From JARYMI01 sp037444845 (GTDB taxonomy: Bacteria > Acidobacteriota > Aminicenantia > Aminicenantales > UBA8522), in NCBI GenBank assembly GCA_037444845.1, contig JBBILQ010000037.1:1-25606 (forward strand): DNA of 25,606 bases, given 5' to 3'. Under the pieces are notes generated by a model that searched no databases, had not been told where the DNA came from, and worked only from the letters and a program-made list of their open reading frames with translations. How positions within the stretch are numbered: the first letter of the stretch is position 1; every line of letters begins with the position of its first letter. Both the position numbers and the translations under genes were made by a program. Positions 6,781 through 14,091 of the stretch are shown here, in pieces.

Positions 6781-6862
6781 CTATCCCTGTCATCGCGATC
6801 ACCCATTGGGTGCGTGGCGATCCGACGGAGTCGTCGCGAGGAGCGAAGCGACGTGGCGATCT
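6781..6862. repeat. REP-like palindromic intergenic element
   Basis: A G+C-rich block in otherwise non-coding DNA. CGTCGC (6832-6837) pairs with GCGACG (6848-6853), an overlapping alternative CGACG-GAGT-CGTCG is present, and TGGCGATC occurs twice (6815-6822, 6854-6861) as a direct repeat. The text resembles dispersed extragenic repeats seen in many environmental genomes. The rest of the 6706-7065 gap shows no gene. Confidence 0.4.
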
Positions 6863-7065
6863 CAAGTTTATCCGATGAGATCCCTCGCAAAGACAATTTT
6901 CTAACGGCAATTTCGGAGACAAGAATTCTGCGAGGAGACTCTTCAGGCCGAAATTCGAGGGCTGGAAATTGGTGAAAAGGGTATGGCGTCCCCAATTTTC
7001 GCCAGTTTTCAAGGACGGGTTGTGGGCCCATTTTGCAAGAGCGCACAGAGAGACCAATTCGTCAA

Positions 7066-7094
7066 TTGACAAGAGGTTTGTTTCCTTTTATAAA
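7066..7094 (+). promoter_or_regulatory. Promoter of the zinc-ribbon gene
   Basis: TTGACA (7066-7071), 17-base spacer, TATAAA (7089-7094). Transcription should start at about 7101, directly at the ATG at 7102, so the mRNA would be essentially leaderless; there is no Shine-Dalgarno sequence before this ATG. Confidence 0.75.
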
Positions 7095-7101
7095 TAAGCT
7101 A

Positions 7102-8250
7102 ATGGCCATCAGACGCTGCCCTTACTGCAAAGCCATCATCGACGAAGCCGATAAATACTGCAACAACTGCGGCACCCAGCTTCTTTTTCCCGAAGACGAG
7201 TACGTGGAAGAGGAGATCCCCGGTGATAAAATCATCGAGGAGGATGAGGAAGCAGAAGAGGAAGAGGAATTGTTCGATGAGCAGCAGGAAAGCGCGCGCT
7301 TTGCTGAAAGGAGCGAGGAAGGAGAAGAAAGAGAGGAGCTTGAGGAGGAAGAGGAGTTTGAAGAAGAGCTCGAGGAAAGAGAGGAAGGAGACGTAACGGC
7401 TGAGAAGTTCGGAGCTGAAGAAGAGGGAGAAACGGCAGAAGACATCGAAAGGCCGGGGGAAAGACCGCGCGGAGAATTCGTCAGGCCACCTAAGGAAGAG
7501 GAACTCAGGAAAAAATATGAAGTTGCGCTCGAAGACGACGAATTGATTTTTAAAACCAAAGACCTGGAAGGGCTCACTAAAGCCGTAGACGAGGGAAAAA
7601 AAGAAGTTGATCGATTCATTTCATCAGTCCGGGATGATGGAGAAGAGGAGGTCGAAGAAGAAGGTGAAAAAAAAGAAGAAGTCACCGGGCGAGAAGACAC
7701 CAGAGAAGACCTGCCGCCCTGGGCGAGCGAGATGAAAGGAGCGCCTCCCGCAGTCCTCGAGGCCGAGCAAGAGGAAGGAGGAGAGGAAACCGGCACAACC
7801 GCCGCGCCGAGCCAGGGATGGACGGCCGATTCTGGAATCGGAGTTCCCGAGAGAGTAACTCAGACAGGCCTTCCTGTTACGGATGCGGCGGTCACGGGCA
7901 GGACAGCAGAGCATGCAGCCGAGGAGGAAGAGGAGGAAGAGGAGGAAGAGGAGTTAGAACGGGAAAGAGAGGAAGAAGAGCTAAAAGAAGAAACGAAAGA
8001 AGAGGGGGCGTTGAAGAAAGAAGTGGGAATCAAGGCCAAGTTTGTTGACCTGATTTTCATCACCGCCCTCTGGTTGATCAGCCTCTGGTTCACCGCAGAG
8101 GTTATCGACGTGTCCTTTTTCCAGTTGTTTGCAAAGTCCCCCCTCCCCGTTTTCGGGTTCTATCTCATCCTGCTTCTTCTCTATTTTTTCCTTTTTATCT
8201 ATTTTCTGGGGGAGACGTTGGGGGACCATTACTTTTCAGAGGAAGATTAA
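7102..8250 (+). CDS. Zinc-ribbon, Glu-rich protein with C-terminal membrane segments
   Basis: A 382-residue protein. Residues 6-24 are a zinc ribbon (CPYC at 6-9, CNNCG at 20-24). Residues about 35-310 are extremely acidic, low-complexity and Glu-rich, with runs of consecutive Glu near residues 275-295, so likely disordered. The last 75 residues contain two hydrophobic segments, DLIFITALWLISLWF and FGFYLILLLLYFFLFIYFL, ending FLGETLGDHYF, which resembles part of an RDD-type domain that lacks its remainder. The ATG at 7102 was chosen because the zinc ribbon starts there and the promoter leaves no room for an earlier start. The 3' end overlaps the convergent lptB by 56 bases. The role is unknown; topology suggests a membrane-anchored cytoplasmic scaffold or sensor. 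Confidence 0.75.
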   Translation: MAIRRCPYCKAIIDEADKYCNNCGTQLLFPEDEYVEEEIPGDKIIEEDEEAEEEEELFDEQQESARFAERSEEGEEREELEEEEEFEEELEEREEGDVTAEKFGAEEEGETAEDIERPGERPRGEFVRPPKEEELRKKYEVALEDDELIFKTKDLEGLTKAVDEGKKEVDRFISSVRDDGEEEVEEEGEKKEEVTGREDTREDLPPWASEMKGAPPAVLEAEQEEGGEETGTTAAPSQGWTADSGIGVPERVTQTGLPVTDAAVTGRTAEHAAEEEEEEEEEEELEREREEEELKEETKEEGALKKEVGIKAKFVDLIFITALWLISLWFTAEVIDVSFFQLFAKSPLPVFGFYLILLLLYFFLFIYFLGETLGDHYFSEED

Positions 8251-8983
8251 GCTGGCCTCCGGGCAGGTTGAAGTCTTTTCCCAGGAATTTCTGCTGCGCT
8301 TGGCGGTCTGCCGCCACCTGGTCCGGGCTTCCCGCGATCAAGATTTCTCCTTCATCAAGAATATACACCCTGTTGGTGATGCGGAGCGTGTCCCTGACAT
8401 TGTGGTCGGTGATGACGATGCCGATTCCTTTCTCTTTCAGGCGCACCAGAATTTTCTGAAGCTCGATGACTGTCAAAGGGTCGATGCCGGTGAACGGCTC
8501 GTCGAGGAGAAGGAATTTGGGCCTGATGACGAGCGCCCGGCAGATTTCGAGCTTGCGGCGTTCGCCTCCGCTCAGGCTGTGGGCTGACTGCTTGACGAGC
8601 TCGCCGAGCTCCAGCTCCTCGAGGAGCTGGCGGGCCAGCTCTTCTTTTTCTTTCTTCTCATAGGACTGAAGCTCGAGCACGAGACGGAGGTTTTCCTCCA
8701 CAGAGGCTTTAAGAAAAACTGAATTCTCCTGGGGAAGGTAACTGATTCCCAGCATGGCCCTTTCCGGCGTCGTGCGCCGCGAGATGTCCCGGTCGTCGAG
8801 ATAGACCGTCCCTTCGTCGGGTTTGACCAGTCCGGCCATCATCAGGAAGGTCGTCGTCTTCCCGGCGCCGTTCCTTCCTAAGAGGGCGATGATCTCGCTT
8901 GAGCGAACCTCGAGATCGACGTTGCTGACGACGGTGCGGTGGCCGTAGCTCTTCGTCAGGCTTTCTCCTCTGAGGACAGGCAT
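8195..8983 (-). CDS. lptB: LPS export ABC transporter ATP-binding protein LptB
   Basis: A 262-residue ATPase of the LptB2FGC transporter, which powers extraction of lipopolysaccharide from the inner membrane. Walker A GRNGAGKT (36-43), Q-loop Gln85 in YLPQENSVF, signature LSGGE (137-141), Walker B LLLDEP (158-163) and the switch His194 in ITDHNVRDTL are all intact. The YLPQE.SVF.KASVEENL stretch and FTGIDPLTV block are characteristic of LptB rather than other ABC ATPases. Compared with the usual 240 residues there is a 20-residue Pro-rich C-terminal extension, which is the part that overlaps the convergent zinc-ribbon gene. No lptA or lptC lies beside it; the permease partner is at 20561. The start ATG at 8983 is preceded by GGGAG at short spacing. 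Confidence 0.95.
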   Translation of the reverse strand: MPVLRGESLTKSYGHRTVVSNVDLEVRSSEIIALLGRNGAGKTTTFLMMAGLVKPDEGTVYLDDRDISRRTTPERAMLGISYLPQENSVFLKASVEENLRLVLELQSYEKKEKEELARQLLEELELGELVKQSAHSLSGGERRKLEICRALVIRPKFLLLDEPFTGIDPLTVIELQKILVRLKEKGIGIVITDHNVRDTLRITNRVYILDEGEILIAGSPDQVAADRQAQQKFLGKDFNLPGGQLNLPLKSNGPPTSPPENR

Positions 8984-9009
8984 TGCTCCCGGTGACCTCG
9001 CCGGCTAAA

Positions 9010-9038
9010 ATACTAAAGGCATTGCTCCCGGCTGTCAA
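9010..9038 (-). promoter_or_regulatory. Candidate lptB promoter
   Basis: On the minus strand TTGACA (9033-9038) and TAGTAT (9010-9015) have a 17-base spacer. Transcription would start near 9003, about 20 bases before the ATG. Confidence 0.55.
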
Positions 9039-9061
9039 GAAAACGTGAGGAGGCTGAGCAC

Positions 9062-9187
9062 GGGTCCTGTCGCGGCGCGTCCCCGTCAAGGCTCGGGATG
9101 CAGTGACTCGAAGTCGCGCTTCGATTTCCCCAGCGAGGAAATCTTGCTCGATTCGCTCCTCGCTCTCCTCTCGGCTCGCCGAGAGGA
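9062..9187. repeat. G+C-rich multi-hairpin intergenic element
   Basis: The segment starts with GGGTCCTGTC at 9062 in a 26-base block that recurs inverted at 23234-23259 with two differences. It also holds GCGAGGA (9133-9139) pairing with TCCTCGC (9157-9163), and a perfect 9-base-pair hairpin TCCTCTCGG-CTCG-CCGAGAGGA (9166-9187). No coding potential was accepted on either strand. Confidence 0.5.
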
Positions 9188-9304
9188 ACCCTGCCCGCTC
9201 GTCGCTCATACGGACTTCTCGCCACTCATCCTTCGCCTTCTTCCCTGGCGAGGCGGCTGACGCCGCGCCACCCACGCTCAGCCTCCCAAGGATAGTGGAG
9301 GAGA

Positions 9305-10150
9305 GTGAAAAGAATAGTCAGTGCGTCGCGGCGGACGGACCTGGTCGCTTTCTTTCCCGAATGGCTCGCGTCTGCCGTTAAGAACGAGAGAGCTCTCGTC
9401 TACGGTCCGTCGGGCCGCGCCTACACGGCGGACCTTCGGCCCCAGAGCGTCCATACTTTTGTCCTCTGGTCGAAGAACTTTGAGAGTCTCATCAAAAACA
9501 GACACGGACTCCGGGATTGTCTGGCAAAGCACGGACAGCTCTATTTTCATTTCACCGTCACCGGCCTGGGCGGGAGCTTTATCGAACCTGGCGTTCCCCC
9601 GCCTGAGAAAGCGCTGGCTCAGCTTGAAGCTCTGGTCGGGATAGCCGGACATCCGGAGCGCGTCTCGCTCCGGTTCGACCCGGTTGTCTTCTGGGAGGAG
9701 AAGGGAAGAAGGCTGTCGAACCTGACTTTCTTCGAAAACCTGGCGCCTCGCGCGGCCAGCATGGGAATCAAGACCGTTCGCTTCAGTTTTGCTCAGTGGT
9801 ATGAAAAAGCGAGACGGCGAGCCGCGCGGTGTGGCTTCCGCTATATCGATCCTCCCGCTGGCGACAAGCTCGAAACAGCTCGCCGCCTCGTCGGAATCGC
9901 CCGCGAGCAGGGAATCAGCCTTTTTTCGTGCAGCCAGGATTTTCTTGCGGGAGTCCCGGGCATCCGGCCTTCTTCCTGTATCGACGGCCGGCTCCTCGAG
10001 GCCCTCCATCCTTCAGCCGAGCCTGCATCGCAGGCGAAGGACAAATCACAGCGCCGGGAGTGCCGTTGCACCGAATCCGTGGATATCGGAAGTTACACTC
10101 AGCCCTGTCCCCATAGCTGCCTTTACTGCTATGCTAACCCCAGGCTTTGA
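9305..10150 (+). CDS. DUF1848 family protein with C-terminal radical-SAM-like cysteine cluster
   Basis: A 281-residue protein matching DUF1848 throughout: it opens IVSASRRTDLVAFFPEW, contains FVLWSKNFESL, FHFTVTGLG, RFDPVVFW and CIDG..LEALHP, and ends with KDKSQRRECRCTESVDIG followed by SYTQPCPHSCLYCYANP. The last motif holds Cys253, Cys255 and CxxxCxxC (268, 272, 275), like the iron-sulfur motif of radical SAM enzymes but at the C-terminus rather than the N-terminus. The reaction is unknown. The start is GTG at 9305; GGAGGAG lies very close (9297-9303), so a slightly different start is possible. The stop is 3 bases from the end of the convergent phosphoesterase gene. Confidence 0.9.
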   Translation: MKRIVSASRRTDLVAFFPEWLASAVKNERALVYGPSGRAYTADLRPQSVHTFVLWSKNFESLIKNRHGLRDCLAKHGQLYFHFTVTGLGGSFIEPGVPPPEKALAQLEALVGIAGHPERVSLRFDPVVFWEEKGRRLSNLTFFENLAPRAASMGIKTVRFSFAQWYEKARRRAARCGFRYIDPPAGDKLETARRLVGIAREQGISLFSCSQDFLAGVPGIRPSSCIDGRLLEALHPSAEPASQAKDKSQRRECRCTESVDIGSYTQPCPHSCLYCYANPRL

Positions 10151-10153
10151 GAT

Positions 10154-10894
10154 TCAGATGCCAAGCGATAGACGTTCGGCCAGGGCAGGAGGGAGGCGCT
10201 CGGCCAGGATCTTCCTCTGAGCTTCTTCGATGTTGTATTCGAGGCGGTAAAACTTGACGATCCGCGTCCCCGAGTCGTAGATGGCGCAGGCTGCTCGCGG
10301 GTTCCTGTCCCGCGGCTGGCCGACCGACCCCGGGTTGATCAGATACCGGGCGCCCTTTTCCAGCTTGACCTCATTGGCTTCGCCCTCCATGAATGTTCCC
10401 TCGACCAGGTTCTCTTTTTCGACATAGACGAAGGGAAAATGGGTATGGCCAAAGAAACAAACGGGGGTGGCGATGTGACCGAAAGCCTCGGCGGCGTCGA
10501 ACTCGCCGAAGATGTAGTAATCCTCGTCGAAAGGAGCGCCGTGGCAGACAGTGATGGTTTCGTGAAGGATGGTCGGGCCTTTCTTCAACCGGCAGATGGT
10601 GGTGAGGTTCTTTTTCAGGATTCTTTGCTTCGTCCAGAGGATGGCCGAGGCGGCGATCGGGTTGAAGGTTTCGATCGTGTCCAGGCCGCAGACGGCTTTG
10701 TCGTGGTTGCCTCGGACGAGCGTGATCGGCTTGAGGTTCTGGATTTTCTGGATGATTTCGTTGGGCGACGCGCCGTACCCGACCAGGTCGCCCAGGAAGA
10801 TGAAATGATCGACCTTTTTTTTCTGGACGAACTTGAGCACCGCTAAGAAGGCCTCCAGGTTGCCGTGAATGTCAGCGAAGATTAAGTAGCGCAT
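10154..10894 (-). CDS. Metallophosphoesterase, YfcE/MJ0936-like
   Basis: A 246-residue calcineurin-type phosphoesterase with all metal motifs: DIHGN (8-12), GDLVGYG, GNHD, CHGAP, GHTH and the family end-piece NPGSVGQPRD. This group hydrolyses phosphodiesters or protein phosphates in the cytoplasm with two divalent metals; the substrate here is unknown. A C-terminal extension (FYRLEYNIEEAQRKILAERLPPALAERLSLGI) is typical of the longer bacterial members. The ATG overlaps the 3' end of lipA by 13 bases, so it is the last gene of an rpsU-lipA-phosphoesterase cluster. Confidence 0.9.
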   Translation of the reverse strand: MRYLIFADIHGNLEAFLAVLKFVQKKKVDHFIFLGDLVGYGASPNEIIQKIQNLKPITLVRGNHDKAVCGLDTIETFNPIAASAILWTKQRILKKNLTTICRLKKGPTILHETITVCHGAPFDEDYYIFGEFDAAEAFGHIATPVCFFGHTHFPFVYVEKENLVEGTFMEGEANEVKLEKGARYLINPGSVGQPRDRNPRAACAIYDSGTRIVKFYRLEYNIEEAQRKILAERLPPALAERLSLGI

Positions 10895-11823
10895 GGGTGT
10901 CTCGCCGCTCCTTTCCCGAGAGAATTGAACATCCGGTGAGCCTGATAAGAGCTCCTGACCAGAGGCGCCGCTTCTACTCCTTGGAATCCCAGTTTCCTGG
11001 CTTTTTTCTTAAACTCTTCGAAGTCCTCAGGCGCATAATACTTGCGCACAGGCGCGTGACCCGGGGACGGCCGGATGTACTGTCCGATCGTCAGGATGTC
11101 GCAGCCGGCGGCCCTTAGGTCGAACAAAGTCTGCACGACCTCTTCTTCATCCTCTCCGAGCCCGACCATCAGGCCGGATTTAGTCAGCGCTCCCATCTCC
11201 CCGGCTCGTTTGAGAACGCCGAGCGACCTCCAATAGTTTTGCGGCGGCCGGTTGATCAACGGGTAGCAAGCTTTTGTCGTCTCCAAGTTGTGGTTCAGGA
11301 CATCCGCGCCGGCTTCGATGACCGCCGCCAGCGCCCTCTCGTCGCCGTTGAAGTCGGGGACGAGGGCCTCGACCTTGACTTGAGGGTTCGCGGTTTTTAT
11401 CGCCCGGATGGTGTCGGCGAAATGACGTGCGCCGCCGTCGGCAAGGTCATCCCTCGTGACCGAGGTGATGACGGCATAATCAAGGCCCATCGCGGCTGTG
11501 GCCTCGGCCACGCGCCGGGGCTCTTCAGCCGAGGGAGGCTTGGGCGCTCCTTTGCGGACAGCGCAAAAGCCGCAGTCCCGCGTGCAGACATCTCCCAGAA
11601 TGAGGAAAGTGGCGGTTCGAGCCGACCAGCATTCCGAGATGTTGGGACACAGGGCGCTCCGGCAGATCGTGTGAAGGCGGTTTGACCTGAGGATTTCCGC
11701 AACCTTGAAGTAACTTCTCTCTTCAGGGAGCTTGACTTTCAGCCAGGCTGGCTTCGAGCCAATCTTGCCGCTCGCCACGGAAATAGACTGATTTTTTTCC
11801 ACAGGAGTTTGGGTGGTTGGCAA
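10882..11823 (-). CDS. lipA: Lipoyl synthase
   Basis: A 313-residue radical SAM enzyme that inserts two sulfur atoms into protein-bound octanoyl groups to form the lipoyl cofactor of 2-oxoacid dehydrogenases and the glycine cleavage system. The auxiliary cluster motif CRSALCPNISEC (Cys54, 59, 65), the SAM cluster CTRDCGFC (Cys80, 84, 87), GGARHFADTI, NHNLETT, KSGLMVGLGE, DILTIGQY and the C-terminal RSSYQAH (from 290; a Ser here ligates the auxiliary cluster) are all present. The open frame begins with TTG at 11823, with AAAGGGA too close to be ideal; a GTG at 11802 would remove a poorly conserved tail. It follows rpsU by 37 bases. Confidence 0.95.
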   Translation of the reverse strand: MPTTQTPVEKNQSISVASGKIGSKPAWLKVKLPEERSYFKVAEILRSNRLHTICRSALCPNISECWSARTATFLILGDVCTRDCGFCAVRKGAPKPPSAEEPRRVAEATAAMGLDYAVITSVTRDDLADGGARHFADTIRAIKTANPQVKVEALVPDFNGDERALAAVIEAGADVLNHNLETTKACYPLINRPPQNYWRSLGVLKRAGEMGALTKSGLMVGLGEDEEEVVQTLFDLRAAGCDILTIGQYIRPSPGHAPVRKYYAPEDFEEFKKKARKLGFQGVEAAPLVRSSYQAHRMFNSLGKGAARHPCAT

Positions 11824-11860
11824 ATCCCTTTCGCTCGGAGGCAGGAGACGTGGAATGGTC

Positions 11861-12067
11861 TCAGTATTCCAGTTCTCGTTCCCTCTTCATCCGCCGCCGC
11901 ATGCGCTTGCGGGCCTGCGCCTCTTTCATCCGCTTTCTCTCACCGGGCTTGAAGTAGATGGAATGTTTCTTGATCTCTTTGATAATGGCTTCCTGCTGGA
12001 CTCTTCTCTTGAAGCGCCGAAGCGCGCTTTCCAAGGATTCTCCTTCTTCAACGACAATAAAGGCCAA
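11861..12067 (-). CDS. rpsU: 30S ribosomal protein S21
   Basis: A 68-residue basic protein with the S21 signature: FIVVEEGESLESALRRFKRRVQQEAIIKEIKKHSIYFKPGERKRMKEAQARKRMRRR. S21 binds the small subunit near the anti-Shine-Dalgarno end of 16S rRNA. The start is TTG at 12067, preceded by a strong GGAGGTG with about 8 bases of spacing; no ATG in frame gives the family N-terminus. The C-terminal RMRRRMKRERELEY is longer than in E. coli style proteins but common elsewhere. A promoter lies at 12106-12135. Confidence 0.95.
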   Translation of the reverse strand: MAFIVVEEGESLESALRRFKRRVQQEAIIKEIKKHSIYFKPGERKRMKEAQARKRMRRRMKRERELEY

Positions 12068-12105
12068 TCGCTTTCACCTCCTTCATGGGCAAGTCAGGCA
12101 CGCTC

Positions 12106-12135
12106 TTTATACTCGAACCCGTCCGGCCTTGTCAA
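12106..12135 (-). promoter_or_regulatory. rpsU promoter
   Basis: On the minus strand TTGACA (12130-12135) and TATAAA (12106-12111) with an 18-base spacer. Transcription would begin near 12099, giving a leader of about 30 bases that contains the strong GGAGGTG ribosome site. Confidence 0.65.
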
Positions 12136-12164
12136 CACAAGAATAGGGAAGGTCCTTCCTGAGG

Positions 12165-12881
12165 TCAGTCCCCCTTTTTACGGTAGCCGGCTAGGATGAT
12201 GCTTTCTTCGGCAGCTATCCGCAGGGGCTCGATAAGCGGAACGGATATGTCTTCATCTTTGAGGACAAGGGGGACCTCCGTGCAGCCGGCGATGATGGCC
12301 CCGGCGCCCCGGCGGATGAGCCTCCAGGCGACGGAGACGATAAGCCTTTTCGGCCGGCCTCCGGCCATGCCCGCCTTTATCCCGCCCCGCCCGAAAATGG
12401 CCTCCATCACCTTTTCCTGCTCGCTGTCTGTCGGCGCAACGACATCAACCCCGGCTCGGCCAAAAGCATCGTGGAAGAGTCCGGACCTCACTGTTCCGGT
12501 TGAAGCGACGAGCCCGGCGCGCTTGAGGAGCGGGATTTTCTTTTTTGCCCAGATGGCGGTTTCTTCCGGGATGTCGAGAACAGGAATCCTGACCGCGCGC
12601 CTCATGGAGGAGAGAAAAGCATGGGCCGTGATGCATGGGATGACGATAAAATCAGCGCCCGCTCGTTCGAGCCTCCTAACACCCTCCCTGAGCGTCCGGA
12701 CGGGGCTTGGGCCCTTGCCCAGCAGGGCGTCCGTGCGAGGAGGGATCTTAGGGTTGTTATAAATCAGGATGGGAATGTGGTCCTGGTCTTTGGCCGCAGC
12801 GGTCTGCTTGATGATCAGGTTAAAGAAGTGCGCCGTCGCTTCGGGACCCATGCCGCCCAGGATGCCGATCGTCTTTTTCAC
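12165..12881 (-). CDS. Aspartate/glutamate racemase family protein
   Basis: A 238-residue member of the Asp/Glu racemase superfamily, close to the YgeA/amino-acid racemase group. It begins IGILGGMGPEATAHFFNLI, has the first catalytic cysteine in IPCITAHAF (Cys83) and the second in AGCTEVPLVL (Cys200), so both residues of the two-base mechanism are present. The usual CNT motif reads CIT: the Asn after the first Cys is replaced by Ile84, so substrate preference or activity may differ. The gene overlaps the end of the upstream P1 peptidase by 4 bases, so the pair is coupled, possibly acting on small peptides or amino-acid amides and then on the freed amino acid. Confidence 0.85.
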   Translation of the reverse strand: MKKTIGILGGMGPEATAHFFNLIIKQTAAAKDQDHIPILIYNNPKIPPRTDALLGKGPSPVRTLREGVRRLERAGADFIVIPCITAHAFLSSMRRAVRIPVLDIPEETAIWAKKKIPLLKRAGLVASTGTVRSGLFHDAFGRAGVDVVAPTDSEQEKVMEAIFGRGGIKAGMAGGRPKRLIVSVAWRLIRRGAGAIIAGCTEVPLVLKDEDISVPLIEPLRIAAEESIILAGYRKKGD

Positions 12882-14017
12882 CGGGCCTTCTCCTCTAACA
12901 TTTCTCTTATTCTATCGAGCGGCAGAGCTTCGGCGACATGGCCTTCTTTCCCTTCCATCCGCTCCGCCTTGAAGAGAGAGTTGAGGATGGCTTCTTCAGC
13001 GGCCTCGGCTGCAGCCAGGAAGAGCGGCGACATCTGCTCGTTTCTCAGGAGAGTGACTGTCTGGGTTGGGCCAGGAGCCCGATGAGGGCTGCGAACCTCC
13101 TTAGCCGTCGAAAAGGCGATGGCATAGTCGCCGCTGGCGTTGGAGTAGAACCCGCCTGTCCGGGGAATCCCGAGCAGGGCCCGTTTGGCCAGCCTTTTCA
13201 GGTTGCGGCTGTCGAGCGGCGCGTCGGTGGCCACGACGATCATGCAGGAGCCTTCGCTTCCTCGTTCGACGTCTTTTTTCAGGTAGTAATTGCCCAGGCG
13301 CACTCCTACCTGAAGGCCGCCAACCTGGAGGATTCCGCCGTGGTTTGTCTGGACAAGCACCCCGACCGTGTAGCCGCCGCGCGCTTCGGGCACCCGGCGG
13401 GAGGAAGTCCCGATTCCGCCCTTGAAATCGTAGCACATCGTGCCGGTGCCGGCGCCGACCGAGCCTTCCTCGACCGGGCCCATCCTGGCCGTGCGGATGG
13501 CCTCTAAGACATGCTCCCTCTTGATATGGCGGCCGCGGATGTCGTTGAGATAGCCGTCGTTCGTTTCTCCCACGACGGCGTTCACCGACTCCACGTTTTC
13601 ATTGCCGGGAAAAGTGAGCGTGTATTCGATCGCGGCCTCGGCTGCGGCGGGCACCGAAAGCGTGTTGGTCAGGACGACGGGCGTTTCGATTGTGCCCAGT
13701 TCCTCAACTTGTGTAAATCCCATGAGCTTGCCGTACCCGTTGGCCACAGCAATGGCGGCCGGGACTTTGTCCTGGAAAATGTTCCCCACGTGGGGAAGGA
13801 TGGCGGTGACGCCGGTGCGGATGTCTTTTCCATGGATGAGCGTGACGTGGCCGACTCTGACGCCGGCGACGTCGGTGATCGCATTGAGCGGGCCCGGGGA
13901 GAGTATGCCCGTTTTAATCCCGAATTCCCGGAGCCTCGGCCTTGCCTCCGTGCTGAGGCCGGCCAAAGCCAGACCAGAGACGGCCAGAAAGAGCAGTTGC
14001 CAGAACAAGGTTCTCAT
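12878..14017 (-). CDS. P1-family (DmpA/S58) aminopeptidase, exported
   Basis: A 379-residue Ntn-type serine aminopeptidase. Residues 1 to about 27 (MRTLFWQLLFLAVSGLALAGLSTEA) are a signal peptide, so the enzyme is probably periplasmic. Family blocks are PGPLNAITDVAGVRVGHVTL, RTGVTAILPH, ETNDGYLND, GAGTGTMCYDFKGGIGTSSR and GYTVGVLVQTNHGG. The expected self-cleavage is at Gly256-Ser257 before CMIVVATDAPL, giving two chains with Ser257 as new N-terminal nucleophile. An upstream in-frame ATG at 14086 would add 23 residues before the signal peptide, so 14017 was chosen; AAAGGA lies about 11 bases ahead. It is followed by the racemase gene with a 4-base overlap. Confidence 0.9.
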   Translation of the reverse strand: MRTLFWQLLFLAVSGLALAGLSTEARPRLREFGIKTGILSPGPLNAITDVAGVRVGHVTLIHGKDIRTGVTAILPHVGNIFQDKVPAAIAVANGYGKLMGFTQVEELGTIETPVVLTNTLSVPAAAEAAIEYTLTFPGNENVESVNAVVGETNDGYLNDIRGRHIKREHVLEAIRTARMGPVEEGSVGAGTGTMCYDFKGGIGTSSRRVPEARGGYTVGVLVQTNHGGILQVGGLQVGVRLGNYYLKKDVERGSEGSCMIVVATDAPLDSRNLKRLAKRALLGIPRTGGFYSNASGDYAIAFSTAKEVRSPHRAPGPTQTVTLLRNEQMSPLFLAAAEAAEEAILNSLFKAERMEGKEGHVAEALPLDRIREMLEEKAR

Positions 14018-14091
14018 CGTTGGCTGTTCCTTTATCCAAATTCTTTTTTCCCAATATATGCGCTGACCATCCTTTCTGTCAAACAAGGCTC

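Noticed and set aside
6696..7072. Minus-strand frames of 110-116 residues
   Set aside because: They run through the tRNA-Val, its promoter and a REP-like repeat.
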